Below, piece after piece: positions 44,989 to 53,754 of a stretch of DNA of 64,000 nt (position 1 is its first letter; each line of letters starts with the position of its first letter). Both the position numbers and the translations under genes were made by a program. The DNA lies in the NCBI GenBank assembly GCA_902601315.1, contig CACKMS010000001.1, positions 1 through 64,000 of the forward strand, given 5' to 3'. The stretch is from an uncultured Pelagibacteraceae bacterium (GTDB taxonomy: Bacteria; Pseudomonadota; Alphaproteobacteria; Pelagibacterales; Pelagibacteraceae). The notes beneath the pieces are model-generated. The model saw only the letters and a list, made by a program, of their open reading frames with translations. It had not been told where the DNA came from and did not search any database.

Positions 44989-46092
44989 ATGGATGATGTA
45001 GTCGTTATTGGTGGTGGTATTATTGGTGCTGCAACTGCTTACTTTTTATCTAAGGAAGGCAGAAAGGTAAAAGTCATTGAAAGAGACCCAAGTTATAAAA
45101 CTGCTTCTTTCCCTTTATCACTAGGAGGATTTAGAAGACAATTTTTTCAAAAAGAAAATATTTTACTGGGAAAATTTGCTAAAGAATTCATATTCAGTAT
45201 ACCTGAATTGTTAAAAACTGAAAAAAATCCAAATCCAACAGCAAGTATGGTACCAAATGGATATCTACTTATGTTTGGTCAAGAACATGCCGAAGAACAA
45301 TATAGAGCTCTTGAAAATCATAAAGCTTGTGATGCAGGTACAAAAAATATTAAGGGATCAGAACTTACTAATGTATTTCCTTACATAAACAATGAAGGAA
45401 TTGAAACAGCAACTTTTACAGATAATAAAAGCGAAGGGTGGATCGATCCTTTTCTTTTTCATAGCGCACTAAAGTCAAAGGCAATTGATCTTGGAGCAGA
45501 ATTTATCAAAGGGGAAGTAAAGTCTCTTTCTGAGATAAACGCCAAAACAATCGTTTCAGCTGCAGGGTGTTGGACAAAAGAATTATTAGAAGACATTCCA
45601 GTAGTTCCACAAAAACACACAGTTTTTAGAGTTAAATGTCCAAAACATATTCCAGAAATGCCATTAACGGGAGATCTTACAACGGGAGTTTATTGGCGAC
45701 CTGAGGGAAAAGAATATCTAGCTGGATCACCAATATCAGTCTTTGATGCAGATGATCTAGAACCAGCTTGGAACGATTTTGAGGAATTAGTATGGCCGGC
45801 TCTAGCTAAAAGAATTCCCATTTTTGAGGAATTAAAACTAACTGGCGGTTGGGCAGGGTATTATGATTGTAATAAATTAGATAATAATGCTGTGGTTGGA
45901 AAGCATCCAAAATACGAAAACGTTTATATGGCTTCAGGTTTTACCGGAAGAGGATTAATGCAAGCCCCAGGCATTGGAAGAGCTTTAACAGAATTAATTA
46001 CAACAGGAAGTTATCAAACAATTGACATCAGCGTATTTGCTGTTGAGAGAGTTTTGCAAAGTAATGCAAGACCCGAGCCTTACGTATTATAA
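44989..46092 (+). CDS. FAD-dependent oxidoreductase, sarcosine/glycine oxidase-like (DAO family)
   Basis: D-amino-acid-oxidase-fold flavoenzyme likely to oxidise a secondary or N-methylated amino acid. The N-terminal FAD motif VIGGGIIGAATAYFL is at 6-20, with an Arg-rich GGFRRQFF near residues 48-55. The C-terminal substrate/FAD region has YMASGFTGRGLMQAPGIGRAL. Length of 367 matches monomeric sarcosine-oxidase or FOXRED1-like proteins. Given the creatinase gene at 63130 and gcvTHP at 35659, sarcosine is an attractive substrate, but the dimethylglycine, proline or other imino acids are equally possible. The last 6 bases overlap a small convergent membrane protein gene. Confidence 0.8.
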   Translation: MDDVVVIGGGIIGAATAYFLSKEGRKVKVIERDPSYKTASFPLSLGGFRRQFFQKENILLGKFAKEFIFSIPELLKTEKNPNPTASMVPNGYLLMFGQEHAEEQYRALENHKACDAGTKNIKGSELTNVFPYINNEGIETATFTDNKSEGWIDPFLFHSALKSKAIDLGAEFIKGEVKSLSEINAKTIVSAAGCWTKELLEDIPVVPQKHTVFRVKCPKHIPEMPLTGDLTTGVYWRPEGKEYLAGSPISVFDADDLEPAWNDFEELVWPALAKRIPIFEELKLTGGWAGYYDCNKLDNNAVVGKHPKYENVYMASGFTGRGLMQAPGIGRALTELITTGSYQTIDISVFAVERVLQSNARPEPYVL

Positions 46093-46263
46093 TTTCTTAA
46101 TAAATATTCCTAATACTCCATTAAATATTGAGACTGAAATTATAATTATCTGTCCTTTAAATGAGTAAAAATCAAAAGAGGGATAAAAACTAATTGCAAT
46201 GCTTAAAAAAATGTATGTGATTAAAAAAGGTCGATAAAATTTTTTTAATTTATTAAGTAACAT
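46087..46263 (-). CDS. 58-residue two-helix membrane protein
   Basis: A short reading frame begins with ATG at 46261-46263, overlapping the TAA stop of the TSUP permease gene by one base (TAATG), the same coupling used throughout this genome. It encodes 58 residues: a basic start (MLLNKLKKFYRP), a first hydrophobic helix (about 13-27), a short polar loop, a second hydrophobic helix (about 38-54) and a basic KKL end. It fills what would otherwise be an unexplained 170-base gap. No family recognised; an accessory subunit of the permease is a guess. Confidence 0.6.
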   Translation of the reverse strand: MLLNKLKKFYRPFLITYIFLSIAISFYPSFDFYSFKGQIIIISVSIFNGVLGIFIKKL

Positions 46264-47006
46264 TACATAAAGTTATATCCTATTCTTAAAGCAACAAAAA
46301 TAACTAGCAATGATGTAATTAAAGCAAGAATTTTTGTTGGAAATATTTTTATATTTAAAAAATTACCTATTTGACCACCAATTAAAACAGCTACTAGTAA
46401 AATAATATAATTTTTGATTTCACTAATTTCTATATTTTTTGTTATCTGACCTAGAATTCCTAAAACTGAATTTATTAAAATAAATAAAGATACCATTATT
46501 GTAATATTTTTTGGGTTTGCTGCACGAAATAAATACAATATAGGACTTAAAAATATTCCTCCTCCAATGCCCACTAAACCAGAAACAAAACCTAACACTA
46601 TACCGATAGGAATTGAAAAATAGATAGCTAAAGATTTATATGTTTTTGAGTTATTTCCATAAGATCTAAAATTAAATAACAACAAAATTCCTGCAATACC
46701 TAGAACAAAAAATAATATTATTTCAAAAATATTTTTCTCAATATTTAGAGAACCTCCTATAAATGCAAAAGGAATAGATCCGATTAAATATGGTATAAGT
46801 AACCTAAAATTTAAATTTCCTGCTCTTATATAATTAATTGAATTTCCTGAAACTACAATAATATTACAGGTTAAAGCTATTATTGGAAAGATAGAGTATG
46901 GAACGCCCCAAAGAAGTAACAATGCAAGATAAGTAGAGCCACCACCAAAACCTACACTTGAATATATTATAGCAGTTACAAAAAATAAAATAGGTAATAT
47001 AATCAT
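46263..47006 (-). CDS. TauE/SafE (TSUP) family permease
   Basis: Eight-helix membrane permease of the TauE/SafE/TSUP family, members of which export sulfite or other small organosulfur or sulfonate-derived anions. The paired family motifs are visible: SSVGFGGGSTYLALLLLWG (16-34) in the first half and GFVSGLVGIGGGIFLSPIL in the second. Length of 247 is typical. Its start codon is only 9 bases from the divergent moaB start. The substrate cannot be told from sequence, although a sulfur oxyanion would fit a genome with periplasmic molybdoenzymes. Confidence 0.88.
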   Translation of the reverse strand: MIILPILFFVTAIIYSSVGFGGGSTYLALLLLWGVPYSIFPIIALTCNIIVVSGNSINYIRAGNLNFRLLIPYLIGSIPFAFIGGSLNIEKNIFEIILFFVLGIAGILLLFNFRSYGNNSKTYKSLAIYFSIPIGIVLGFVSGLVGIGGGIFLSPILYLFRAANPKNITIMVSLFILINSVLGILGQITKNIEISEIKNYIILLVAVLIGGQIGNFLNIKIFPTKILALITSLLVIFVALRIGYNFM

Positions 47007-47015
47007 TCAATTATT

Positions 47016-47516
47016 ATGAAAGTAAATATAGCACTATTAACAGTAACAGATACAAGAACTTTAAAAACAGATAAATCTGGAAACATTCTTGTAAAAAAAA
47101 TAAACAAGGCTGGTCATAATTTAGTTGAGAGAGAAATATGCAAAGATAGTAAAAAAGATATTAAAAAAATTTTAAAGATTTGGACAAAAATTAAAAAAAT
47201 TGATGTAATTATTACAACTGGTGGAACAGGATTAACTGGAAGAGATATTACTCCAGAAGCAATTGATGAAATAGCAGATAAAAAAATACCAGGTTTTGGT
47301 GAAATATTTAGATATATAAGCCTATCTACAGTTGGCACATCTTCTATTCAATCAAGAGCATGTGCAGTACTTGCGAATGGAAAGTATGTATTTGCACTTC
47401 CAGGTTCTTCAGGAGGTGTAACAGACGCTTGGGATAAAATCCTTGTTCATCAACTAAATATCAAACACAAACCATGTAATTTTGTGGAGTTATTTCCAAG
47501 ATTAAAAGAGAAATAA
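47016..47516 (+). CDS. moaB: Molybdenum cofactor biosynthesis protein MoaB
   Basis: MoaB/MogA-fold protein that adenylates molybdopterin before metal insertion. The substrate-binding signature is TTGGTGLTGRDITPEA (about 67-82), followed by IPGFGEIFRYISL and SRACAVLANGKYVFALPGSSGG. Length of 166 fits MoaB. It is divergent from the TSUP permease and convergent, base to base, with the DUF1244 gene that ends the moaA-msrQ run. With moeA at 60932 it covers both late steps of cofactor assembly. Confidence 0.92.
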   Translation: MKVNIALLTVTDTRTLKTDKSGNILVKKINKAGHNLVEREICKDSKKDIKKILKIWTKIKKIDVIITTGGTGLTGRDITPEAIDEIADKKIPGFGEIFRYISLSTVGTSSIQSRACAVLANGKYVFALPGSSGGVTDAWDKILVHQLNIKHKPCNFVELFPRLKEK

Positions 47517-47762
47517 TTACTTTTGGTATTTCTCTCTCCATTCAGTATAAGGCATACCATAAACATGTTCTCTAGCATCTGGATCTGAAATTTCTATTCC
47601 TTTTTTTTGAGCTTCTTCGCGGTACCATTTAGAAAGGCAATTTCTGCAAAACCCTGCAAGATTCATAAGATCAATGTTTTGAACATCTTTTCTCTCTCTT
47701 AAATGTTTTATAAGTCTACTAAATGCAGCAGATTGTAACTCATTCTTAATTTTTTCATCCAT
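47517..47762 (-). CDS. DUF1244 protein
   Basis: Small conserved protein of DUF1244 (81 residues), a family of helical proteins with a CxxC-like pair, here C-R-N-C in LAGFCRNCLSKWYREEA, and the highly conserved ending DAREHVYGMPYTEWREKYQ. The start at 47762 (MDEKIKNEL) is chosen over a longer frame to 47810, whose extra 16 residues are unconserved and overlap msrQ. It is the last gene of the moa/msr minus-strand run, 44 bases after msrQ. Function is unknown. Confidence 0.85.
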   Translation of the reverse strand: MDEKIKNELQSAAFSRLIKHLRERKDVQNIDLMNLAGFCRNCLSKWYREEAQKKGIEISDPDAREHVYGMPYTEWREKYQK

Positions 47763-47806
47763 TAGATAAATATAGTCTTTTAATAAAAAATATGAATTAA
47801 AAAATA

Positions 47807-48400
47807 TCAAGTAACCGATTTTTTCTTAAATAAAAATTTAATAAAATCTAATCTTAGGGTTAAAAGAGTTATTAGAATTATTAAGTATATCAATGGTTCA
47901 AAAAAAATAGTCTTAGATAACCAGATAAAATGTAGAACAGCAAAAATACCAATTAAATACGATAGCCTATGAATTTTTTTCCAATTTTGTTTTAAGATAA
48001 GTACCATTTTTTGATTTGAGGTAATAGCAAGAGGTAACATCAAAAGCCATGCAGCAAATCCTATAAAAATAAATTTTTTATTTAAAACATCATCAATAAT
48101 CGGATCAAAATTAAACTGGTAATCAAAACCAATGTATGTAAGCAAATGTAAAGTTCCATAAAAAAAAGCAAATAATCCCAACATCCTTCGATATTTTATC
48201 CAAGCTAAAATTTTTGTAATATTTTTAAGAGGTGTCATTGCTAGAGACAGCAAAATAAATCTTAATGTCCACTCTCCTGTATGATGAGTTACTTGTTTTA
48301 CTGGTTCTGCTCCAAGTTGATTAAATAAAATTTGATACGCTATTATTATAAAAGGAATTAAACACAATACGAAGATTGTGGGTTTGAAAATTCTTATCAT
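47807..48400 (-). CDS. msrQ: Heme-binding membrane subunit MsrQ (YedZ)
   Basis: Six-helix cytochrome b-type membrane protein feeding quinone-pool electrons to periplasmic MsrP for repair of oxidised methionines. Candidate heme histidines occur in VTHHTGEWTL, GTLHLLTYIG and KKIHRLSYLIG plus AVLHFIWLSK. Length of 197 is normal. It lies 4 bases after msrP in the same direction. It is followed after 44 bases by the DUF1244 gene. Confidence 0.93.
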   Translation of the reverse strand: MIRIFKPTIFVLCLIPFIIIAYQILFNQLGAEPVKQVTHHTGEWTLRFILLSLAMTPLKNITKILAWIKYRRMLGLFAFFYGTLHLLTYIGFDYQFNFDPIIDDVLNKKFIFIGFAAWLLMLPLAITSNQKMVLILKQNWKKIHRLSYLIGIFAVLHFIWLSKTIFFEPLIYLIILITLLTLRLDFIKFLFKKKSVT

Positions 48401-48404
48401 TTAA

Positions 48405-49322
48405 TTAAAAATTTTTTCTTAAATCCATTCCATCATAGAGACCCGCAACTTCATCCCCATAACCATTAAACATCACTGTTTTTATTCTTGGTGAGTATAT
48501 ATTCTCACCAATCACTCTTTCAGTCGCTTGAGACCATCTTGGGTGTGATACATTAGGATTAACATTAGAATAAAAACCATATTCATTTGGTGAAGCATTC
48601 ATCCAAGACGAAATAGGCATTTTTTTAACAAATTTTATATTAACAATTGCCTTGGCGCTTTTAAATCCATATTTCCATGGCACTATCAATCTTAAAGGTG
48701 CACCGTTTTGATTTGGTAATTCTTTTCCATAAAGTCCGGTAACCATTATTGTTAATGGGTGCATGGCTTCATCAATTCTCAAACCTTCTTTGTATGGCCA
48801 ATTCAATACTGGAAATCTTTGTCCTTTCATTTGATCTGGATCATATACAGATGTAAATTTTACAAATTTAGCCTTAGATGTTGGCTTAACTTTATTTAAT
48901 AGTTTGTTGAGCGGAAAACCCAGCCATGGGACTACCATCGACCAACCTTCAACACATCTAAATCTGTATATTCTCTCTTCACTTGGGATCATGTTTTTAA
49001 TTTCCTCAACTGACAAAGTTATTTCATTTTCAACTTCGCCATCTATTTTAATATCCCATGGCTTTGTTATAAAATCTTTAGAGTTTTTATGTGGATCAGA
49101 CTTACTTGTCCCAAATTCGTAATAGTTGTTGTAAGTGGTTGCAAATTTATAAGGAGTTATTTTTCGCTCAGTTTCAGGGGTATAGGATAAAGCAGATGTA
49201 ATTATATGTTGAGAAGCGAAAGCAGTTCCAGTTACAATACCCATTTTCTTAAGAAACTTTCGTCTATTTATATAAAAATTTTCAGGAGTTATTTCCGAAG
49301 ATTTAAATTTATTCAATTTCAT
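48405..49322 (-). CDS. msrP: Molybdopterin methionine sulfoxide reductase MsrP (YedY)
   Basis: Periplasmic Mo-molybdopterin enzyme reducing protein-bound methionine sulfoxide. A twin-arginine export signal (NRRKFLKKMGIVTG, R20-R21) is present, which suits an enzyme folded with its cofactor. The molybdenum-ligand cysteine is C123 in YRFRCVEGWSMVVPW. The C-terminal region has the APLRLIVPWKYGFKSAK block. Length is 305. It follows moaE with a 4-base overlap and precedes msrQ, so cofactor synthesis and a user enzyme share one operon. Confidence 0.95.
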   Translation of the reverse strand: MKLNKFKSSEITPENFYINRRKFLKKMGIVTGTAFASQHIITSALSYTPETERKITPYKFATTYNNYYEFGTSKSDPHKNSKDFITKPWDIKIDGEVENEITLSVEEIKNMIPSEERIYRFRCVEGWSMVVPWLGFPLNKLLNKVKPTSKAKFVKFTSVYDPDQMKGQRFPVLNWPYKEGLRIDEAMHPLTIMVTGLYGKELPNQNGAPLRLIVPWKYGFKSAKAIVNIKFVKKMPISSWMNASPNEYGFYSNVNPNVSHPRWSQATERVIGENIYSPRIKTVMFNGYGDEVAGLYDGMDLRKNF

Positions 49323-49762
49323 GTTGTTAACGAAATACCTTTAAGCCATTCACTATCTTCATTTTCATAGTGTTCCTTTTTCCATATAGGTGATCTTTTC
49401 TTTATTTCTTCAATAATAAATCTTGATAGTCGATATGCCTCATCTCTATGTTTACAAGCTACTCCTATTAGTATGCTTTTTTCAGAAAGTTTGAGGTGAC
49501 CCTTTACATGTTCAATAAAAACAGCCTTATTTTTAATTCCTAGTTTTTGCTCTGTCTCATTATAAATTTCTTCAAAACTCTTTATTACCATTGTGTCTTT
49601 TGCATCGTATGTAATTCCATTAACCTTTTTATTTTCATTATTATCCCTAACAACTCCAATAAAATAAATTACTGCACCAAATTTTTCTGATTTTAAAAAA
49701 TGTTCTGCTTTGGAAATTTCAATTTTTTCAATTGAAGAGTCTATAATTTTTGCATGGAGCAT
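49319..49762 (-). CDS. moaE: Molybdopterin synthase catalytic subunit MoaE
   Basis: Large subunit of molybdopterin synthase, which adds two sulfurs from MoaD to cyclic pyranopterin monophosphate. The conserved GAVIYFIGVVRDNN (29-42), VFIEHVKGHLKLSEKSILIGVACKHRDEAY and the terminal PIWKKEHYENEDSEW region, with catalytic lysines, are evident. Length of 147 is typical. It overlaps moaD by one base and msrP by 4 bases. Confidence 0.95.
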   Translation of the reverse strand: MLHAKIIDSSIEKIEISKAEHFLKSEKFGAVIYFIGVVRDNNENKKVNGITYDAKDTMVIKSFEEIYNETEQKLGIKNKAVFIEHVKGHLKLSEKSILIGVACKHRDEAYRLSRFIIEEIKKRSPIWKKEHYENEDSEWLKGISLTT

Positions 49763-50031
49763 TAACCACCTCCAATTGGTGGAATAATTCCAATTATTTG
49801 ATTTTTATTCAAAATTTGGTTTTCCTTTATTAATTGATCTTTATCTGAGCAAAATGTCGAACTTTTTATAATCTCTTTATAATTTAAATTTCCATTAAAT
49901 TTATTATCAACATGCTCATAAAGTTTTTTTTTAATATCAATTATTTTACAAGATTGTGAAAAATTAAATTCTAAATACTTTGTTTTGCTGAATTCTCTTG
50001 CAGCTCCAAACAACTCAACAGATATTTTCAT
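49762..50031 (-). CDS. moaD: Molybdopterin synthase sulfur carrier MoaD
   Basis: Small ubiquitin-fold sulfur carrier whose C-terminal glycine becomes a thiocarboxylate. It begins KISVELFGAAREFSK and ends IGIIPPIGGG; the terminal Gly-Gly needed for activation is present, although the sequence has three glycines at the very end. Length is 89. It overlaps moaC and moaE by one base each, so synthesis of the carrier and its partners is tightly coupled. Confidence 0.92.
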   Translation of the reverse strand: MKISVELFGAAREFSKTKYLEFNFSQSCKIIDIKKKLYEHVDNKFNGNLNYKEIIKSSTFCSDKDQLIKENQILNKNQIIGIIPPIGGG

Positions 50032-50579
50032 TAATTAAATATTTCTTTTAAAAAATCTGGTAACCCATCTGGATTTTTCCATAATCCTTTTTTTCCACCT
50101 TCTTTTATCAATAATTTTATATCAGAAATTTTTAAATGTGGATTTACTATTTTGCTTAAATCATAAATGGTTATTAAAGCACTATTTACTCCCATAATTG
50201 CTTCCATCTCTACACCAGTTTTAGAATATGTTGAGACAACACAAAAGACGTCAAGTGAATAAGTTTCATCAATCAATATAATTTTTGTCGAAATATGATC
50301 AATTGAAAGAGGGTGGCATAATGGAATAATCTCACTCGTTTTTTTTACACCCAATATGGCTGATACCTCTGCTAAAGAAATAGGATCACCCTTAGGCATT
50401 TGATTTGATTTAATTAATGAAAAAACTTCTTCACCTACAAAAATTTTTCCTGTTGCGAGTGCTCTTCTGAAGGTTTCTTTCTTTGAAGACACATCAACCA
50501 TATTATATGAATTTTTTCGGAACAATTCCTCAGCCCAATCTTTTAAATCATTTTTTTTTATTATTTTTAAATTTTTCAT
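50031..50579 (-). CDS. moaC: Cyclic pyranopterin monophosphate synthase MoaC
   Basis: Second enzyme of molybdenum cofactor synthesis, cyclising the MoaA product. The family core is seen in MVDVSSKKETFRRALATG, IIPLCHPLSIDHI and TGVEMEAIMGVNSALITIYDL, with the catalytic lysine in LLIKEGGKKGLW. The length of 182 is somewhat above the usual 160, from a longer N-terminus. It overlaps moaA and moaD by one base. Confidence 0.95.
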   Translation of the reverse strand: MKNLKIIKKNDLKDWAEELFRKNSYNMVDVSSKKETFRRALATGKIFVGEEVFSLIKSNQMPKGDPISLAEVSAILGVKKTSEIIPLCHPLSIDHISTKIILIDETYSLDVFCVVSTYSKTGVEMEAIMGVNSALITIYDLSKIVNPHLKISDIKLLIKEGGKKGLWKNPDGLPDFLKEIFN

Positions 50580-51571
50580 TATCCGCCAGTTACTGATAGG
50601 TTATTAGTTAAACCAGTTTCACCAAGTTCTAAGTAATGAGATTCCTTTTTAAAATTTAATTGTTTCAAAATTAAATCTTTTAATTCTTCATTTTGATCAT
50701 CTCTTTGAATTAAGTGTCTTATATTTATTCCAGTATTTCCAAACAAACATAATCTTAAGTCTCCTCTAGATGTAATTCTTAATCTATTACAGGATTTGCA
50801 AAAATCTTTAGAATATGGAGCGATAATTCCAAATTTCCCTTTAAATTCTGGATTTATATAATTTTTTGACGGACCAGCATCTTTTCCTAGAGTTTGTATT
50901 ATCCAATCATTTTTAATCAAAAAGTCAGTGAATACTTTTGAAGAAATATGATATTTTTTAAAATAATCTAAATTGTCTCCTGTTTGCATCAATTCGATAT
51001 ATCTAAATTCTACTTGATTTGATTTTATGTAATTAGACCATTGTTTAAAATCTTTATCATTACTATTTACTCCTTTTAAAAGAACAGCGTTAATTTTAAT
51101 ATTTTTAAAATTTAGTTTCTGTAGTTTTTCAATACCATTTAAAATTTCATTTAATCGATCATGTCCTGTAATTTTATGAAACTTATTTTTATCTAAGCTA
51201 TCAATACTTATATTAATTCCATCTAAACCACTTTCCACAAGCTGTTCTGCAAATTTGTCAAGTTTATATCCATTAGTAGTGATTACAGTTTTATTTATTC
51301 CTGAACTATTTTTTATTACTTTTACAATTTCATAAAAATCTTTTCTAATTGTAGGTTCTCCACCAGTTAATCTAATCTTACTTACTCCCAATTCTGATAA
51401 ACCTTTAGCTAATCTTTTAATTTCTTCTAAACTTAAAAAAGTTCTATTGTCACTTTTGTCAATTTTGAAACCATTAGGTAAACAATAGCCGCATTTAAAA
51501 TTACATACATCTGTTATGGATAATCTTATGTAGGGGAATTTTCTGCCAAATTTGTCTTTTAATAATTCCAT
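50579..51571 (-). CDS. moaA: GTP 3',8-cyclase MoaA
   Basis: Radical SAM enzyme starting molybdenum cofactor synthesis from GTP. The SAM [4Fe-4S] cysteines are C23, C27 and C30 in DVCNFKCGYC. The C-terminal substrate-binding cluster is in FCKSCNRLRITSRGDLRLCL, and the protein ends in the conserved Gly-Gly (VTGG). Length of 330 is normal. It is the first gene of the moaA-C-D-E-msrP-msrQ-DUF1244 run; its promoter must lie within 51572-51803, shared with the divergent aldehyde dehydrogenase. Confidence 0.97.
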   Translation of the reverse strand: MELLKDKFGRKFPYIRLSITDVCNFKCGYCLPNGFKIDKSDNRTFLSLEEIKRLAKGLSELGVSKIRLTGGEPTIRKDFYEIVKVIKNSSGINKTVITTNGYKLDKFAEQLVESGLDGINISIDSLDKNKFHKITGHDRLNEILNGIEKLQKLNFKNIKINAVLLKGVNSNDKDFKQWSNYIKSNQVEFRYIELMQTGDNLDYFKKYHISSKVFTDFLIKNDWIIQTLGKDAGPSKNYINPEFKGKFGIIAPYSKDFCKSCNRLRITSRGDLRLCLFGNTGINIRHLIQRDDQNEELKDLILKQLNFKKESHYLELGETGLTNNLSVTGG

Positions 51572-51803
51572 ACTTAGATAATCATAGTTTTATAACTAAA
51601 TTCAATAAGTCTTTTTTCAATTCAAAGTTGAATTCAAAATAACACATTTACAAGATCAAATTAACAGTCTTAAATTAACTTATTATAAATTTGGATTTAA
51701 AAAATTATTCAGTCTTCAATCTCTTTTAAATTCAAAAACGACTGAAATAAACAAGTTAATTTCGGATTTATATACTTAATGTACTTAACTTAGGGAGGAA
51801 ATA
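51572..51803. promoter_or_regulatory. Intergenic region between moaA and aldehyde dehydrogenase
   Basis: This is the longest non-coding stretch in the window (232 bases). It holds a 7-2-7 inverted repeat, AATTCAA-AG-TTGAATT (51619-51634), that may be an operator, a TATACT hexamer (51771-51776) that could be the -10 for the plus-strand gene, and a strong GGGAGGAAAT ribosome binding site just before its ATG. No RNA gene or reading frame was recognised. Confidence 0.5.
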
Positions 51804-53348
51804 ATGAGTGCAGAAGCATTGAAAGTGTCGTCAGCTCTAGACACATCTCATTTAAAAGTAAAATTTCCATTTAAAGCTAAATATGGAAACTACATAAATG
51901 GGAAATTTGTAGAGCCTTTATCAGGCAAATATTTTGATAATCCAAGCCCGATATCGAACGAGATTATCTGTTCTGTTGCAAGATCAAACGAAAAAGATGT
52001 TGAAGCAGCATTAGATGCGGCTCACGCAGCTTTTAAAGAATGGGGAAAAACAGATATTACAACTAGATCTGTTATTCTTAACAAGATAGCAGATGTTCTT
52101 GAACAAAATAAAGACATGCTAGCTGTGGCTGAGTGTTTAGATAATGGTAAACCAATTAGAGAATGTATGGCAGCAGACATGGCTTTAGTGATAGATCATT
52201 GGAGATATTTTGCTGGAGTAATTAGAGCTGAGGAAGGCTCAGTTGCTGAAATCAGTAACTCGCAATACTCTTACAATATACCAGAACCTTTAGGAGTAGT
52301 TGGCCAGATAGTACCATGGAATTTTCCATTGTTAATGGCAACATGGAAATTAGCTCCAGCACTTGCAGCAGGAAACTGTTCAGTTTTAAAACCAGCTGAA
52401 CAAACTCCAGCTTCAATTATGGTAATGATGGAACTTATTGGAGATTTATTACCTCCAGGAGTTGTGAACATTGTAAGTGGTTTCGGTTTAGAAGCAGGTA
52501 AACCTTTAGCATCGTCAAAAAGAGTTGCTAAAGTTGCATTCACCGGTGAAACAACAACTGGAAGATTAATTATGCAGTATGCTGCACAAAACATTATTCC
52601 AATTACACTTGAGTTAGGTGGTAAATCTCCTAACATTTTCTTTGAGGACATCATGGATAAAGATGATGATTTTTTAGATAAGTGTGTTGAAGGTTTTGTA
52701 ATGTTCAATCTTAATCAAGGTGAAGTTTGTACTTGTCCAAGTAGAGCATTAGTCCAAGAATCTATTTATGATAAATTCATGGAAAAATGTATCGCGAGAA
52801 CTAAAGCCGTTGTTCAAGACAATCCATTAAAAATGGAAACAATGATTGGAGCACAAGCCTCAGTTGAGCAAATGGAAAAAATCAAATCTTACTTAGATCT
52901 TGGTAAAAAAGAAGGTGCTAAAGTTCTAGCAGGTGGAGAAGTTGGTAAACTTAATAGTGGATTGGAAAAAGGAAATTATATTCAACCAACTATTTTTGAA
53001 GCTGACAACTCAATGAGAATTTCTCAAGAAGAAATTTTTGGACCTGTTGTATCTGTAATTAAATTTAAAGATGAAGCAGAGGCATTAGAAATTGCTAATG
53101 ATACTCTTTATGGTTTAGGTGCAGGTGTTTGGACTAGAAATGGTAATATTGCTTACAGAATGGGTAGAGCAATACAGGCAGGAATAGTATGGACTAACTG
53201 TTACCATGCCTACCCAGCCCACTCTCCATTTGGCGGTTACAAACAATCAGGAGTTGGTAGAGAAACTCACAAAATGATGCTTAATCATTACAGACAGAAT
53301 AAGAACTTACATGTCTCTTATGCTGAGAAAAAATTAGGCTTCTTTTAA
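51804..53348 (+). CDS. NAD-dependent aldehyde dehydrogenase, AldB/ExaC type
   Basis: Oxidises a small aldehyde such as acetaldehyde to the acid. The catalytic cysteine is C309 in [14 protein letters not shown], the hallmark of the AldB/ExaC acetaldehyde dehydrogenase group, and the general-base glutamate is in [14 protein letters not shown]. The cofactor region [14 protein letters not shown] and FTGETTTG is standard. Length of 514 fits. A very good ribosome binding site (GGGAGGAAAT) and the long upstream region suggest high or regulated expression. The adjacent DUF779 gene is the usual companion of this dehydrogenase type. Confidence 0.92.
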   Translation: MSAEALKVSSALDTSHLKVKFPFKAKYGNYINGKFVEPLSGKYFDNPSPISNEIICSVARSNEKDVEAALDAAHAAFKEWGKTDITTRSVILNKIADVLEQNKDMLAVAECLDNGKPIRECMAADMALVIDHWRYFAGVIRAEEGSVAEISNSQYSYNIPEPLGVVGQIVPWNFPLLMATWKLAPALAAGNCSVLKPAEQTPASIMVMMELIGDLLPPGVVNIVSGFGLEAGKPLASSKRVAKVAFTGETTTGRLIMQYAAQNIIPITLELGGKSPNIFFEDIMDKDDDFLDKCVEGFVMFNLNQGEVCTCPSRALVQESIYDKFMEKCIARTKAVVQDNPLKMETMIGAQASVEQMEKIKSYLDLGKKEGAKVLAGGEVGKLNSGLEKGNYIQPTIFEADNSMRISQEEIFGPVVSVIKFKDEAEALEIANDTLYGLGAGVWTRNGNIAYRMGRAIQAGIVWTNCYHAYPAHSPFGGYKQSGVGRETHKMMLNHYRQNKNLHVSYAEKKLGFF

Positions 53349-53363
53349 TCAATAATATATACT

Positions 53364-53388
53364 GGCCCATGATTCTAAATCATGGGCC
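53364..53388 (+). terminator. Perfect 11-base-pair hairpin after the aldehyde dehydrogenase
   Basis: GGCCCATGATT (53364-53374) pairs perfectly with AATCATGGGCC (53378-53388) around a CTA loop. There is no T-run after it, so it may be an attenuator, an mRNA-processing or stability element rather than a simple terminator. It covers an ATG at 53382, which makes that ATG an unlikely start for the DUF779 gene. Confidence 0.6.
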
Positions 53389-53399
53389 GTACTTTAAAA

Positions 53400-53750
53400 A
53401 TGAAAGTATCTGCAACAAATTCAGCGTTAAACTTGTTATCTGAACTCCAGGAAAGATATGGTGAAAAATTAATGTTTCATCAATCTGGTGGATGCTGCGA
53501 TGGTAGTGCACCCATGTGTTTTCAGGAGGGTGAATTTCCTTTAGGTGATAATGATGTAAAATTAGGAGAAATTGGGGGAGTGCCTTTTTACATGAATGGT
53601 GATCAGTATGAAAAATGGAAACATACTGATCTAACAATTGACGCTGTTAAAGGAATAGGTGGAATGTTCTCATTGGATAATGGAACAGGTCGCAGATTCC
53701 TGACTAAATCAGAAATCTGCCTAGTTGTAGATAACGACGAAAAAAAATAA
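53400..53750 (+). CDS. DUF779 protein
   Basis: Small protein of DUF779, a family encoded almost always next to AldB/ExaC-type aldehyde dehydrogenases. The signature LMFHQSGGCCDGSAPMC (about 24-40 from this start), with its cysteine cluster, suggests metal binding or redox function, and the sequence ends KSEICLVVDN. I start at the ATG at 53400 (MKVSATNSAL) because the upstream ATG at 53382 lies inside a stable hairpin. Length is 116. A role in maturing or protecting the dehydrogenase is inferred from the pairing only. Confidence 0.85.
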   Translation: MKVSATNSALNLLSELQERYGEKLMFHQSGGCCDGSAPMCFQEGEFPLGDNDVKLGEIGGVPFYMNGDQYEKWKHTDLTIDAVKGIGGMFSLDNGTGRRFLTKSEICLVVDNDEKK

Positions 53751-53754
53751 TTAC

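Noticed and set aside
53382..53399. ATG at 53382 as start of the DUF779 gene
   Set aside because: It is buried in a perfect 11-base-pair hairpin and would add six unconserved residues.
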